Shown here: positions 1 to 7,735 of the stretch, in pieces
How positions within the stretch are numbered: position 1 is the first letter of the stretch
How the letters are laid out: each line of letters starts with the position of its first letter
Assembly (NCBI RefSeq): GCF_020172085.1
Contig: NZ_JAIVAT010000009.1
Coordinates: forward strand, 62,001 to 126,000
Direction: 5' to 3'
DNA: 64,000 nt
Source of the DNA: Rossellomorea aquimaris
GTDB lineage: Bacteria; Bacillota; Bacilli; Bacillales; Bacillaceae_B
Notes under the pieces: generated by a model
Databases searched by the model: none
Told to the model about the DNA's origin: nothing
The model's input: only the letters and a program-made list of their open reading frames with translations
Translations under genes and position numbers: made by a program

Positions 1-249
1 CCAAACGTGTGCATTGCCATCTGGTGTGCAAGCAGGATATTAAAACGAATGACACCGTTAAAACATAGGACTACGCTATTAATCATAAGCATCCTATGCC
101 TATCTACTCTTACGTTTTTTGCAGATCGAAAACAAGTGAACTTCCTGAATAACATTTCAGGGCAAATTGGCTTTTATATAAACTATCTTTACATCCCTGT
201 ACTCCTTTTACTTGTGATCATCATGATGAAAGTGAGGCGTAAACAATGA
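1..249 (+). CDS. GerAB-family spore germination permease, C-terminal fragment
   Basis: The reading frame is open to the left edge, so only the last 82 or so residues are present. They form two hydrophobic segments (around LLIISILCLSTLTFF and YLYIPVLLLLVIIMM) ending in a short basic tail (KVRRKQ), as at the end of the APC-type B subunit of nutrient germinant receptors. The stop overlaps the start of the next gene (ATGA), which encodes the lipoprotein C subunit, and this pairing is the main reason for the assignment. The A subunit and the rest of this gene would lie outside the window. It would act in the spore inner membrane in germinant sensing. Alone, the fragment could be any membrane protein C-terminus. 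Confidence 0.7.
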   Translation, partial: PNVCIAIWCASRILKRMTPLKHRTTLLIISILCLSTLTFFADRKQVNFLNNISGQIGFYINYLYIPVLLLLVIIMMKVRRKQ

Positions 250-1352
250 AATTACGTTTCTTATTTATTTCAATCCTGATCTCTTCTATGCTCCTGACAG
301 GATGTGTGGAAAGAGAAATCCTGGATGACTTATATATTGAAACAGCGAAAGCTTTCGATTACGAAGGAGAGGATAAGATAAGGGGCACTTCCCTTTTCCC
401 AATCTATTTAGCCGATAAGTCTATTCAGAATGGGACCCTTTCTGCAGAGGCCTCCTCTACCCGTGAAGTATTGGAAAAACTGGAAAGAAGATCACAACAG
501 CCCTTGGTACGCGGCGGCCTGGACATCGTGTTGATTGGGGAAGAGTTAGCAAGGAAAGGGATCATCGATATCGGGGATTCCCTTCAAAGAGACGCCAGTG
601 TCGGAGCTCGTCTCTATTTAACCGTCACAGAGGGAGAAGCAGGGGAACTCATCAAAGGGAATTATGGATTAAGGGGGAACGGTACATACCTCTACAATCT
701 GATTAACCATAACATTAACCGGAGAGAATTACCCGCGACCAACCTTCATATGTTCGTATTTGATTATTTTCAAGAAGGACAGACACCGTATCTCCCAGTT
801 TTAAAGCAAATCTCCAAAGAAAGTGTCACTATTACAGGGGTTGCTTTATTTGATAAAGATAAAATGGTAAAGAAGATCCCTGCTAAAGATATGTTTTACT
901 TTAAACTGCTGGTGGATAAGTACGCAGAAGGCAGTCACGTCATTAAAATGGGGAAAGAAAGAAACAGCGGCCATATTGAAAAGTCCGTTGAGGCTTCTGT
1001 CACGAGTCTTAAATCCAAGAGTAAAATTATCGTCAAACATAATACCGACCCTGTCGAAGTGTCTATCCAAATAAAATTAAAGGGAATTATCCGGGAATAT
1101 ACAGGTAAAAAATTGACTCCCGACAAAGTGAGTGAAGTAGAAAAACAAATGAAAAAAGATATTGAAAAAAACTGCCTGAAGATGCTGAAGCAATTCCAGG
1201 AGTTAGGGATTGATCCTGTAGGCATCGGACAAAACCAAAAGCATGGTATACGTGGTTTCGATTTTAAAGAATGGGAAGACAGTATCTATCCGCAAGTGAA
1301 ATTCAACGTGAATGCAAAGGTTCAGATTTTAGAAGCAGGTACGGTGGAATAA
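246..1352 (+). CDS. Ger(x)C-family germination lipoprotein
   Basis: This 368-residue protein starts with a lipoprotein signal (MKLRF then a hydrophobic run to LLTGC, lipidated Cys20). The body has the GerAC pattern: an N-terminal domain with VREILDD-like start (VEREILDDLY) and a long C-terminal domain rich in alternating strands and helices. Known family members are the C subunit of nutrient germinant receptors, held on the outer face of the spore inner membrane. The start overlaps the preceding permease stop by four bases, so the two are translationally coupled parts of one operon. A strong hairpin follows immediately, so this is the last gene of the receptor operon. The germinant specificity cannot be read from the sequence. 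Confidence 0.88.
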   Translation: MKLRFLFISILISSMLLTGCVEREILDDLYIETAKAFDYEGEDKIRGTSLFPIYLADKSIQNGTLSAEASSTREVLEKLERRSQQPLVRGGLDIVLIGEELARKGIIDIGDSLQRDASVGARLYLTVTEGEAGELIKGNYGLRGNGTYLYNLINHNINRRELPATNLHMFVFDYFQEGQTPYLPVLKQISKESVTITGVALFDKDKMVKKIPAKDMFYFKLLVDKYAEGSHVIKMGKERNSGHIEKSVEASVTSLKSKSKIIVKHNTDPVEVSIQIKLKGIIREYTGKKLTPDKVSEVEKQMKKDIEKNCLKMLKQFQELGIDPVGIGQNQKHGIRGFDFKEWEDSIYPQVKFNVNAKVQILEAGTVE

Positions 1353-1363
1353 TGTAACTTAAA

Positions 1364-1391
1364 AAGGCTCCCTTCTCACGAAGGGAGCCTT
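1364..1391. terminator. Bidirectional hairpin between gerC-like gene and iolW-like gene
   Basis: The arms AAGGCTCCCTT (1364-1374) and AAGGGAGCCTT (1381-1391) are perfect complements around a 6-base loop. An A-run precedes the left arm, so on the minus strand the stem is followed by U residues. It lies between two convergent stop codons and can serve both genes. Confidence 0.8.
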
Positions 1392-1397
1392 CCGCTA

Positions 1398-2438
1398 TTA
1401 CGCCATGGTGATGACTCGTCCATTTTCTGCACTTTCTTTACATGCTTCAATTAATTTTATGACTTGTAAAGCGTCTTCAGGGCCTACGGGAAGAGGTTTA
1501 TCTTCTCTTAGAGCTCCATATACACCCAGATAATATTGAGTGTAATCCCCTTTTTCAGATGGAATGACTTCAGATGTCACATCGTCACCCGAAATGGTTG
1601 TCAGGACGCCCCAGTTTTCTTCGTCTTCCATTCCCCACTCTTCAGATAGAGGATTTTTCCCGGCCTTCAAATCATCTTCCTGACGATCCATTCCATGCTT
1701 CACGTAGCTTCCCTTTCGTCCATGAACCTGATAACGCGGTCCTGGATCGAGGACGATCGAGCGTGAGTACAGCTGTACTCTCAATACGTCATATCCAAGA
1801 GTGATAAGGAAGTAATCTTCCGCTTTATCAGGATTTCGTTGAGGAAAGACATCCGCCTGTACCCAATGTGGTTTCCCAAACAACGTAAGGGCCTGATCCA
1901 GGAGATGGGATCCCAAATCATACAACACACCAGCCCCCTCGATCTTATTCTCTTTCCAACGGTCCTTAATGGCAGGTCGAAAACGGTCAAAATGAGCTTC
2001 GTATGTATAGATTTGCCCCAGTGCTTCCTCTTTGAGCAACTGCTGGATCGTTAAGAAATCAGCATCCCAGCGACGATTATGGAAGACGGAGAGATGCAGG
2101 CCTTTCTCCTTGGCCAAAGCCAAAAGCTCTTCCCCTTCCTTGCTGTTCGTTACAAACGGTTTCTCAACAATGACGTGCTTACCCGATAATAACGATTGTT
2201 TAATCATGCTATAGTGAATGTGATTAGGAGTCGTAATGACCACTAATTCTATATCTTTCTGAAGCAACTCCTCAAGTGATGACACGACAGTCGTTCCTTC
2301 GATGTCATTCAACACTTTTTCTTCATTGGAAGACAGTACCGCTTCGATTTGGAATTCCTTTAAATGGGATAGTAAAGGACGATGAAAACTTTGTCCTGAA
2401 AAACCGTACCCGGCTAAACCAACTTTTATGGGCTGCAT
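1398..2438 (-). CDS. Gfo/Idh/MocA oxidoreductase, IolW (YvaA)-like inositol dehydrogenase
   Basis: NAD(P)-dependent sugar or inositol dehydrogenase of about 346 residues. The N-terminus carries the Rossmann motif GLAGYGFSG, followed by the family signature EKPF and the catalytic-domain stretch SVFHNRRWDADF and YDLGSHLLDQ, which closely matches what I recall of B. subtilis YvaA/IolW, the NADP-dependent scyllo-inositol dehydrogenase. I chose the ATG at 2438 because AAAGGTGA sits a few bases upstream; an in-frame ATG at 2459 has no comparable ribosome binding site. The gene is monocistronic, convergent with the germination operon and divergent from the thioredoxin-like gene. The substrate is inferred from similarity only; other family members oxidise different polyols. 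Confidence 0.82.
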   Translation of the reverse strand: MQPIKVGLAGYGFSGQSFHRPLLSHLKEFQIEAVLSSNEEKVLNDIEGTTVVSSLEELLQKDIELVVITTPNHIHYSMIKQSLLSGKHVIVEKPFVTNSKEGEELLALAKEKGLHLSVFHNRRWDADFLTIQQLLKEEALGQIYTYEAHFDRFRPAIKDRWKENKIEGAGVLYDLGSHLLDQALTLFGKPHWVQADVFPQRNPDKAEDYFLITLGYDVLRVQLYSRSIVLDPGPRYQVHGRKGSYVKHGMDRQEDDLKAGKNPLSEEWGMEDEENWGVLTTISGDDVTSEVIPSEKGDYTQYYLGVYGALREDKPLPVGPEDALQVIKLIEACKESAENGRVITMA

Positions 2439-2562
2439 ATTGTCACCTTTTTCTATCAAAATGTATTCTCATATTATCATGTACAAAGTCAGACGAAAAA
2501 TGATTCGTTTTACAATCCGGCAATGTTTTGTATAAAATAAATGGGAAAGGGAGGTTATCAAC

Positions 2563-2877
2563 ATGCAATCAATCAAAAATAAAGAAACCTTTGACGACCT
2601 GATCTCATCAACAGAACCTGTCATCGTAAAATTCCATGCAGACTGGTGCCCTGACTGCCGCCGCATGGACATGTTCATTGATGAAATCATGGAAGAATTC
2701 AATCAATATAAATGGTATGACATCAACAAGGACGAATTCCCGGAAATCGCCGAAAAATATGATGTCATGGGCATCCCAAGCCTGCTCGTTTACAAAAACG
2801 GCGAAAAAATCGCCCACCTGCACAGCGCCCACGCCAAATCACCAGAACAAGTGACAGAGTTCCTGAACACACTTTAA
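2563..2877 (+). CDS. ydbP: Thioredoxin-like protein YdbP
   Basis: A 104-residue single-domain thioredoxin fold with active site WCPDC (Trp28 to Cys32) and the cis-proline loop MGIPS. Length and the stretch AEKYDVMGIPSLLVYKNGE closely match B. subtilis YdbP. The CPDC active site differs from the CGPC of classical thioredoxin, so redox potential and partners are probably different. There is no signal peptide, so it is cytoplasmic. GGGAGG lies upstream of the ATG, and a strong terminator follows at once, giving a single-gene transcript. Its physiological partner is not evident from the context. Confidence 0.85.
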   Translation: MQSIKNKETFDDLISSTEPVIVKFHADWCPDCRRMDMFIDEIMEEFNQYKWYDINKDEFPEIAEKYDVMGIPSLLVYKNGEKIAHLHSAHAKSPEQVTEFLNTL

Positions 2878-2880
2878 TCC

Positions 2881-2918
2881 AAAGGTCCGTCCCCGTTTAT
2901 ACAGAGGGACGGACCTTT
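2881..2918. terminator. Terminator after ydbP and lipase gene
   Basis: Complementary 13-base arms AAAGGTCCGTCCC (2881-2893) and GGGACGGACCTTT (2906-2918), followed by a T-rich stretch on the plus strand. It lies between convergent genes and is probably used from both sides. Confidence 0.85.
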
Positions 2919-2927
2919 GTTTCTGAC

Positions 2928-4310
2928 TTAATAGATATTTCCCTTCCCGTCCACATACACCGTTTGAATCACCGTTCGTTGGTACTCGTTTCCATCCACC
3001 GTTTTCCCTTCCAGGTCAAGGGTGATGTTATGGATTCCTTCCCCAAAGTCCGCCAGCGGCAATGAAGACAGATCTTCAGACGTTATGAGTGTTGAAGGCT
3101 TTGTCACACTCTTCATAGGAATATGATGTATTGTATAAGTCTTTCTTGATATTTGATCATTCTTACCCAATGAAACCACTGCTGGTTTCTTATGAAAGAG
3201 AATGCTTAGCATATAATGTTCTTTCCGGCACGTGTGAGCCTTCACTTCCCACCTTCCAGGAATGGGATCTGAAAGAAAGTGGGTGTGGTGAAAAGCTCCG
3301 GGGAAAAATCCTGTAGCATCTTCTGCCATCCCCCACTGCTTGTACACCTGACCGTCCGGACCCACCAGCTCATACAGCGTATCCCGCTGATTACTGACCC
3401 AGTTAATGGTGAGTCTCTCTACTCCTTCTTCCACAGCGAAGGATTCCACCCCCATCCCGTCCACTGCCCCGCCCCTGTGAAGGAACGACGTTTCCTCTTC
3501 CGTCAGGTGATTGATTGCTTCAGCACTATTCACATCTTTCACTTCATCCAAAAACAGACCCTTCATATATGGAAAAATCTCGCTTCCCTCTTTGATCGTC
3601 TTATGTGTCCAGTCCCTCACTTCCACTTCTTTGCCATAAGGAAGCCGGGAGCTCTTTACCAGGACGGCACCATCACTTTGACCAAATCGGCTCAAATATA
3701 GACCGCCCCAAAAGAGTTCAGTTTGGGCCCCTCCCCAGCCTGTACCGCCAAATGTATAAAAGGGGATGCTTCTGGCAAGATCATGTTCGTCCATTTCCGA
3801 TCTGAATCCCCTCATATAACCCGTTTGCAGTGAAAAGACGGCAGGAGTCTTACTTTTAAGAGCATCCGTCAGCCATCCCGCCCATTTACTAAAAGCAAGA
3901 TCTGCAAGCTCCGATCCATGGTGAGGGGTTGAGAGTGTGATGACACGTTCCACATAGGGTGAAGCACCATAATGGATCAATGCGGCTTGGGCATCGATTC
4001 CTCCCTTACTGTGACCAACAATAACGAGCTTCTCCTTTAAAGAATCGTACATTTCACGTATCTTATCTGCTAGAATCTCCCCATTCGTCCACATATCTTC
4101 GTCTCGGTGCAAGTCAATGAATAGAGATTGATAACCTGCTCCCCGAATAATCCGGAGCATATCGTTATCTGATAGCCACGTTTCTGATGATGTATTGATG
4201 CCATGGACAAACAGGATTGGAAACCCATCCGTATTCGCTGCTTCTTCATCTTTGAACCAGCTGCCTGGTTTTCCTGTATCCCCTTGTATTCCCTTCACAC
4301 TTTCTTTCAT
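2928..4310 (-). CDS. Alpha/beta-hydrolase (lipase/esterase-like)
   Basis: A 460-residue protein with an alpha/beta-hydrolase fold in its first 250 residues: oxyanion-type motif FVHGINTSS (about 34-42) and nucleophile elbow GHSKGG with Ser101, then TPHHGSELAD, as in bacterial triacylglycerol lipases and PGAP1-like hydrolases. The last 180 or so residues are predicted mostly beta and may be an accessory domain. No signal peptide is visible, so export is doubtful. GGGAGGG precedes the ATG at suitable spacing. It is transcribed alone between two terminators. Substrate unknown; lipase or esterase is the family-level inference. Confidence 0.75.
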   Translation of the reverse strand: MKESVKGIQGDTGKPGSWFKDEEAANTDGFPILFVHGINTSSETWLSDNDMLRIIRGAGYQSLFIDLHRDEDMWTNGEILADKIREMYDSLKEKLVIVGHSKGGIDAQAALIHYGASPYVERVITLSTPHHGSELADLAFSKWAGWLTDALKSKTPAVFSLQTGYMRGFRSEMDEHDLARSIPFYTFGGTGWGGAQTELFWGGLYLSRFGQSDGAVLVKSSRLPYGKEVEVRDWTHKTIKEGSEIFPYMKGLFLDEVKDVNSAEAINHLTEEETSFLHRGGAVDGMGVESFAVEEGVERLTINWVSNQRDTLYELVGPDGQVYKQWGMAEDATGFFPGAFHHTHFLSDPIPGRWEVKAHTCRKEHYMLSILFHKKPAVVSLGKNDQISRKTYTIHHIPMKSVTKPSTLITSEDLSSLPLADFGEGIHNITLDLEGKTVDGNEYQRTVIQTVYVDGKGNIY

Positions 4311-4488
4311 TCTTATTGCCCTCCCTTAAGAAAGACGTTCTTTCCTTCATTATCGTTGAGCATTGATAAAAATTCACCCTCATTGTTAAATTCAGGAATA
4401 AAGACATATATTCTCCCAAAATTGAATAGTACCCATGTCCTTATCGAAAACTAATATCGATCTTACTTACTAAAATGGAGGGATTCCT

Positions 4489-4629
4489 TTGACAAAGAAA
4501 AATAATCAAGGCAGCGAAAACCAAAATTCACCGAAACGCGGAACGACAGAGTTTGCTAGTGAAATCACCAGCGGGGACAATAGTAAGGGGAATAAGCATA
4601 ATAAAGATCAGAAAAATAAAACGAAATAA
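4489..4629 (+). CDS. Small hydrophilic protein (46 aa), possible gamma-type SASP relative
   Basis: A TTG start with GGAGGGA five bases upstream opens a 46-codon frame encoding a very polar Asn/Lys/Gly-rich protein. It contains TEFASE, which resembles the TEFA(S/T)E block repeated in gamma-type small acid-soluble spore proteins (SspE), but has only one copy and lacks their Gln-rich repeats. A perfect terminator follows seven bases after the stop, supporting a real transcription unit. Its place next to an SspH-type gene also hints at sporulation. The SASP assignment is tentative, but the presence of a gene is well supported. Confidence 0.6.
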   Translation: MTKKNNQGSENQNSPKRGTTEFASEITSGDNSKGNKHNKDQKNKTK

Positions 4630-4635
4630 TCAAAA

Positions 4636-4660
4636 AACCTGCCTGAAGTTCAGGCAGGTT
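4636..4660 (+). terminator. Terminator after 46-aa gene
   Basis: AACCTGCCTG (4636-4645) pairs with CAGGCAGGTT (4651-4660) around a 5-base loop, with an A-run before and a short T-run after. It separates the 46-aa gene from the convergent 48-aa gene, so it may work for both. Confidence 0.75.
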
Positions 4661-4680
4661 TCAGTATGATGAAAGAAGGA

Positions 4681-4827
4681 CTATTCGTCTTCATCCTGGA
4701 TATTCACAGGGATCATGTTTGATTCAACGTGAATGTGCCCGGGGTCAACTTCCTTATCCCCGCCTCCATACAATCGTTCATTCAATTCAATATTGGCTTC
4801 AGTTGCTGACTGTTCCTGCTTTTTCAT
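4681..4827 (-). CDS. Uncharacterised acidic 48-aa protein
   Basis: Open frame of 48 codons with ribosome binding site AAAGGGTGATA upstream of ATG at 4827. The protein begins MKKQEQSATEANIELNERL, contains a Gly-Gly-Gly turn and ends in an acidic tail (QDEDE). It has no membrane segment or recognisable motif. The good ribosome binding site, the adjacent terminator and the position among other small sporulation-type genes make it a plausible gene. I do not recognise the family and suggest no function. Confidence 0.6.
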   Translation of the reverse strand: MKKQEQSATEANIELNERLYGGGDKEVDPGHIHVESNMIPVNIQDEDE

Positions 4828-4937
4828 ATTATCACCCTTTCACATTTAGAATATGGGATTTCATATAAAATATACGGTCATGGTTCTTCCTTAATGGGAC
4901 ACACTATCATTGAAAGTGACTTGAGGAGGTAATGGAC

Positions 4938-5117
4938 ATGGATCAAAATCGAGTAAAGCAGATACTGTCTTCTTCAGCCGACATTGAAGTGAAGTATAGA
5001 GATGTATCCGTTTGGATCGACTCTGTATCTGAAGATGGAAAAACAGCCGTTGTGCATCTTCGCGGACCATTGGAAGAGCGTTCTGAAGTAAGTATTAATG
5101 ATTTAGAAGAGGCATAA
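4938..5117 (+). CDS. sspH: H-type small acid-soluble spore protein
   Basis: 59 residues from the ATG at 4938, the family length. The sequence MDQNRVKQIL through DIEVKYRDVSVWIDSV and the ending SEVSINDLEEA follows the SspH pattern (N-terminal helix, central V-x-V-x-I strand, terminal LEE). These minor SASPs are made in the forespore and packaged with spore DNA or core. I prefer 4938 over the ATG at 4932 because GAGGAGGT (4922-4930) is too close to the first ATG. A terminator follows directly, so it is monocistronic. A forespore sigma factor is expected to drive it, but I could not define that promoter. Confidence 0.85.
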   Translation: MDQNRVKQILSSSADIEVKYRDVSVWIDSVSEDGKTAVVHLRGPLEERSEVSINDLEEA

Positions 5118-5118
5118 G

Positions 5119-5163
5119 AAAAAAGACCACGTTGTAGGCTGTTACCCCAACGTGGTCTTTTTT
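5119..5163. terminator. Terminator between sspH and alkaline phosphatase
   Basis: 16-base arms AAAAAAGACCACGTTG (5119-5134) and CAACGTGGTCTTTTTT (5148-5163) form a long stem flanked by A and T runs, suitable for both convergent genes. Confidence 0.88.
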
Positions 5164-5172
5164 ATAAACATC

Positions 5173-6552
5173 TTACTCTTTGTCTTTGATTTTCCCTTTG
5201 TTCTTTAATAGTTCAAAGATTTGGTTCGCTTGATCTGTATTATCGATTAAGCCGGCAAATTTCTCTTTTTGAGGGCCGAACGCGTATACAGGAACGTCGT
5301 CACCAGTGTGTCCATCCGATGTCCAGCCTGTACCTGAACGTTTATCAAAAATCTTTTCGATCGCATTATCGATTTCCGTTTGATCGCCTTTTTCAGCAGC
5401 TGTTTTCACAGAAGCGATTTCTTCCTTCGTCAATTCAAGGTCGATATTGTTCGCTAAGGTTTCTTCAACCGATGCACCGTTCACAATTTGTTCTGCCATA
5501 TAGTCAGGTGTATGCTTTGCTGCTTGGATTGGAGCCGGATCCCAGTTGTATTCACCGTCAGAACCAATTGTGATACCACCTGTTGAATGGTCAGCTGTAA
5601 CAATGACTAATGTTTCACCATTCTCTTTAGCAAAGTCTCTTACTTTTTCAAATGCTTGTTCAAAGTCTCTCATTTCACTCATAGCACCGACAACATCATT
5701 ATCATGACCTGCCCAGTCGACTTGACTACCTTCCACCATCAGGAAGAATCCATCTTTATTGCCTTTTAAGCGGTCAAGGGCAGCAGTCGTCATATCTGCT
5801 AAGCTTGGTTGCTTCTCATCACGGTCGATCATCTTGTCCATTCCTGATTCAGCGAAAAGTCCAAGGATTTGTTTATTATCATCTTTCTTTAGTTCATCAG
5901 CCGATTTAACATAGCTATATCCGTCTTTCTTGAACTGTTCTGCCACATTACGGTCATCACGCTCAAAGAAATCCGTTCCTCCACCAAGCATAACGTCAAT
6001 TTTATGCTTGCCGTTGATCATTTCATCATAATAATCATTTGCAATCGCATCTTCACTCTTACGAGATTCTTCATGTGCTCCGTAAGATGCCGGTGTCGCA
6101 TGCGTGATTTCTGACGTAGCTACAATTCCTGTAGACATGCCATTTTCTTTCGCCTGCTCGAGAACTGTTTTCACATTTGATTTATCATTATCTACTGCAA
6201 TCGCGTTATTGTATGTTTTTACACCAGCACTCATTGCTGTTGCGGCAGCTGCAGAGTCTGTTACATTTTCTTTTTCATCTTCCGGATACGTCGTTTGTAG
6301 TCCGACAAGGTAAGGATCAAATGCCGTCTTCTCCATTTCCATCGTATCAGGATTATCATTCATGTAACGAAGGGCGGTTGTATATGGTACACCCATTCCA
6401 TCACCAATCATAAAGATGACGTTCTTGGCTTTGCCGTTCTTGGATTCCTTCGCACTTGCTTCTGTGTCGTCCTGATTCATTCCTATAACACTTCCAAGAG
6501 CTAATGTGGAAACTACCGCTAACGGAAGGATCTTCTTCATTGATTTCTTCAT
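5173..6552 (-). CDS. Secreted alkaline phosphatase (PhoA/PhoB type)
   Basis: A 459-residue phosphomonoesterase close in length to B. subtilis PhoA and PhoB. It has a signal peptide (KKSMKK then a hydrophobic run). Metal- and substrate-binding motifs are in order: FMIGDGMG with Asp51, VTDSAAAATA with nucleophile Ser100, ITHATPASYGAH, GSQVDWAGH, TADHSTGG, and a late DGHTGDDV histidine. It releases phosphate from organic esters outside the membrane. GGAGGTAGGG precedes the ATG. In relatives it is induced by the PhoPR system on phosphate starvation; clear PhoP boxes were not identified here. Confidence 0.93.
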   Translation of the reverse strand: MKKSMKKILPLAVVSTLALGSVIGMNQDDTEASAKESKNGKAKNVIFMIGDGMGVPYTTALRYMNDNPDTMEMEKTAFDPYLVGLQTTYPEDEKENVTDSAAAATAMSAGVKTYNNAIAVDNDKSNVKTVLEQAKENGMSTGIVATSEITHATPASYGAHEESRKSEDAIANDYYDEMINGKHKIDVMLGGGTDFFERDDRNVAEQFKKDGYSYVKSADELKKDDNKQILGLFAESGMDKMIDRDEKQPSLADMTTAALDRLKGNKDGFFLMVEGSQVDWAGHDNDVVGAMSEMRDFEQAFEKVRDFAKENGETLVIVTADHSTGGITIGSDGEYNWDPAPIQAAKHTPDYMAEQIVNGASVEETLANNIDLELTKEEIASVKTAAEKGDQTEIDNAIEKIFDKRSGTGWTSDGHTGDDVPVYAFGPQKEKFAGLIDNTDQANQIFELLKNKGKIKDKE

Positions 6553-6656
6553 TTTCCCTACCTCCTATAATTCGTGGTACATGTAGAAGAATAAAGGGGA
6601 AATATGAAGAAGCATTTGCAATTCAAATACAGGAGTGTAAAGAATGTGTAAAATTG

Positions 6657-6687
6657 AAAAAAACAGGCGTAAAGTTACCTGTTTTTT
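6657..6687 (-). terminator. Terminator after ykgA-like gene
   Basis: AAAAAACAGG (6658-6667) pairs with CCTGTTTTTT (6678-6687); on the minus strand the stem ends in a U-run. It lies between the ykgA-like stop and the phosphatase promoter region. Confidence 0.7.
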
Positions 6688-6693
6688 CAAACG

Positions 6694-7551
6694 TCATTCT
6701 CTTATGAGGGGAAGCGTACAGCAGCGGAATGAGCCACCCGACTTAATAATTTCCGATAAATCCAGTTCGATCACCTGGAACCCCGTTGCTTCGATCCGCT
6801 CGTTTAAAGCTTTGTTCTGGATGAGACTGATGATTTTCCCATCACCGATCGCTAACACATTCGGTCCCATTTGAAATTGTTCACTATCTGTCACCGTGAT
6901 GGTATGATAATGCTCCTTGATGGTCTTTAGATCCTCTTTTGAAAATGCCGGTGGATAGATGAGTGCCCAGTCACTCGAAATAATGGTAAAGACACAATCC
7001 AAATGGAGGATATCTTCCCTTAACGGCACTTCATGAACGGTGTATTGCGGGAGTTGATTTCGCAGAGATTGGATAGCCAGTTGATTCGTCCGTCCGCTCA
7101 CTCCGATCCAGATATTCTCTTCATCAACGAGTACGTCTCCTCCTTCAATGGAATGGAGGAGTTCGTGATAAGGTATGTCATTTGCGTTCAGCCATTTCTT
7201 TAGCGTATCCACTTCTCCGCGCCTTACATCGGTGTTCATCGATGAGACGAAAAATTGATCATGAATCGTGAAACCAATGTCTCTCGTGAAGACTTGTTCA
7301 TTGAATTCTGGCGATGGCTGAAGATGAATGACCTCCGAACCATTTTTCTCTAGCGTGTCTACAAATGTCTCATGTTGTTGAACTGCTTTATCTATATTAA
7401 TATTGTCTTTTAAAAAATGCTTCTGAGTCTCATTGATGATTTCATTGATTTGCATATTCTCAGGTGAGACCACCACCACTTTTTTCAATTTTCCATACTC
7501 ATTGGCACAATACGTTTTGGAATTTGGAACCAACGGGGAATTTAAACTCAT
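6694..7551 (-). CDS. ykgA: YkgA-like dimethylarginine dimethylaminohydrolase/amidinotransferase family protein
   Basis: 285 residues of the guanidino-group modifying fold (arginine deiminase, DDAH and amidinotransferase superfamily). Visible catalytic elements are FTRDIGF, IEGGDV, the HLDCVF histidine motif and the C-terminal FRCCTLPL with the nucleophilic Cys. These match B. subtilis YkgA as I recall it. Expected chemistry is hydrolysis or transfer at the guanidinium carbon of an arginine derivative; the exact substrate is unknown. The ATG at 7551 has GGAGGG eight bases upstream; an upstream in-frame ATG at 7584 lacks this. It is a single-gene unit. A paralogue lies at 47008-47952. Confidence 0.82.
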   Translation of the reverse strand: MSLNSPLVPNSKTYCANEYGKLKKVVVVSPENMQINEIINETQKHFLKDNINIDKAVQQHETFVDTLEKNGSEVIHLQPSPEFNEQVFTRDIGFTIHDQFFVSSMNTDVRRGEVDTLKKWLNANDIPYHELLHSIEGGDVLVDEENIWIGVSGRTNQLAIQSLRNQLPQYTVHEVPLREDILHLDCVFTIISSDWALIYPPAFSKEDLKTIKEHYHTITVTDSEQFQMGPNVLAIGDGKIISLIQNKALNERIEATGFQVIELDLSEIIKSGGSFRCCTLPLIRE

Positions 7552-7704
7552 CTTTACGCCCTCCATTTGTCTACTCTTAAACACTGCTTTTCCCTGTTAT
7601 TATGATGATAAAACAATCTTTTTATAAGTTATGCTCCAGAAGCCTAAACAGAGACGACGAGCATACAGGTTTGGTGAAATAAGGGCGTTTGTCTACCCCA
7701 ATAG

Positions 7705-7733
7705 AAAAAGGCATGCTGCTGCACGCCTTTTTT
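7705..7733 (-). terminator. Terminator after acyl-CoA ligase gene
   Basis: On the minus strand the stem GGCGTGC/GCATGCC with a 4-base loop is flanked by A-runs and followed by TTTTT, directly after the acyl-CoA ligase stop. Confidence 0.75.
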
Positions 7734-7735
7734 CA

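Noticed and set aside
935-1225. Minus-strand frame inside the gerC-like gene
   Set aside because: It is an antisense shadow without ribosome binding site or family features.
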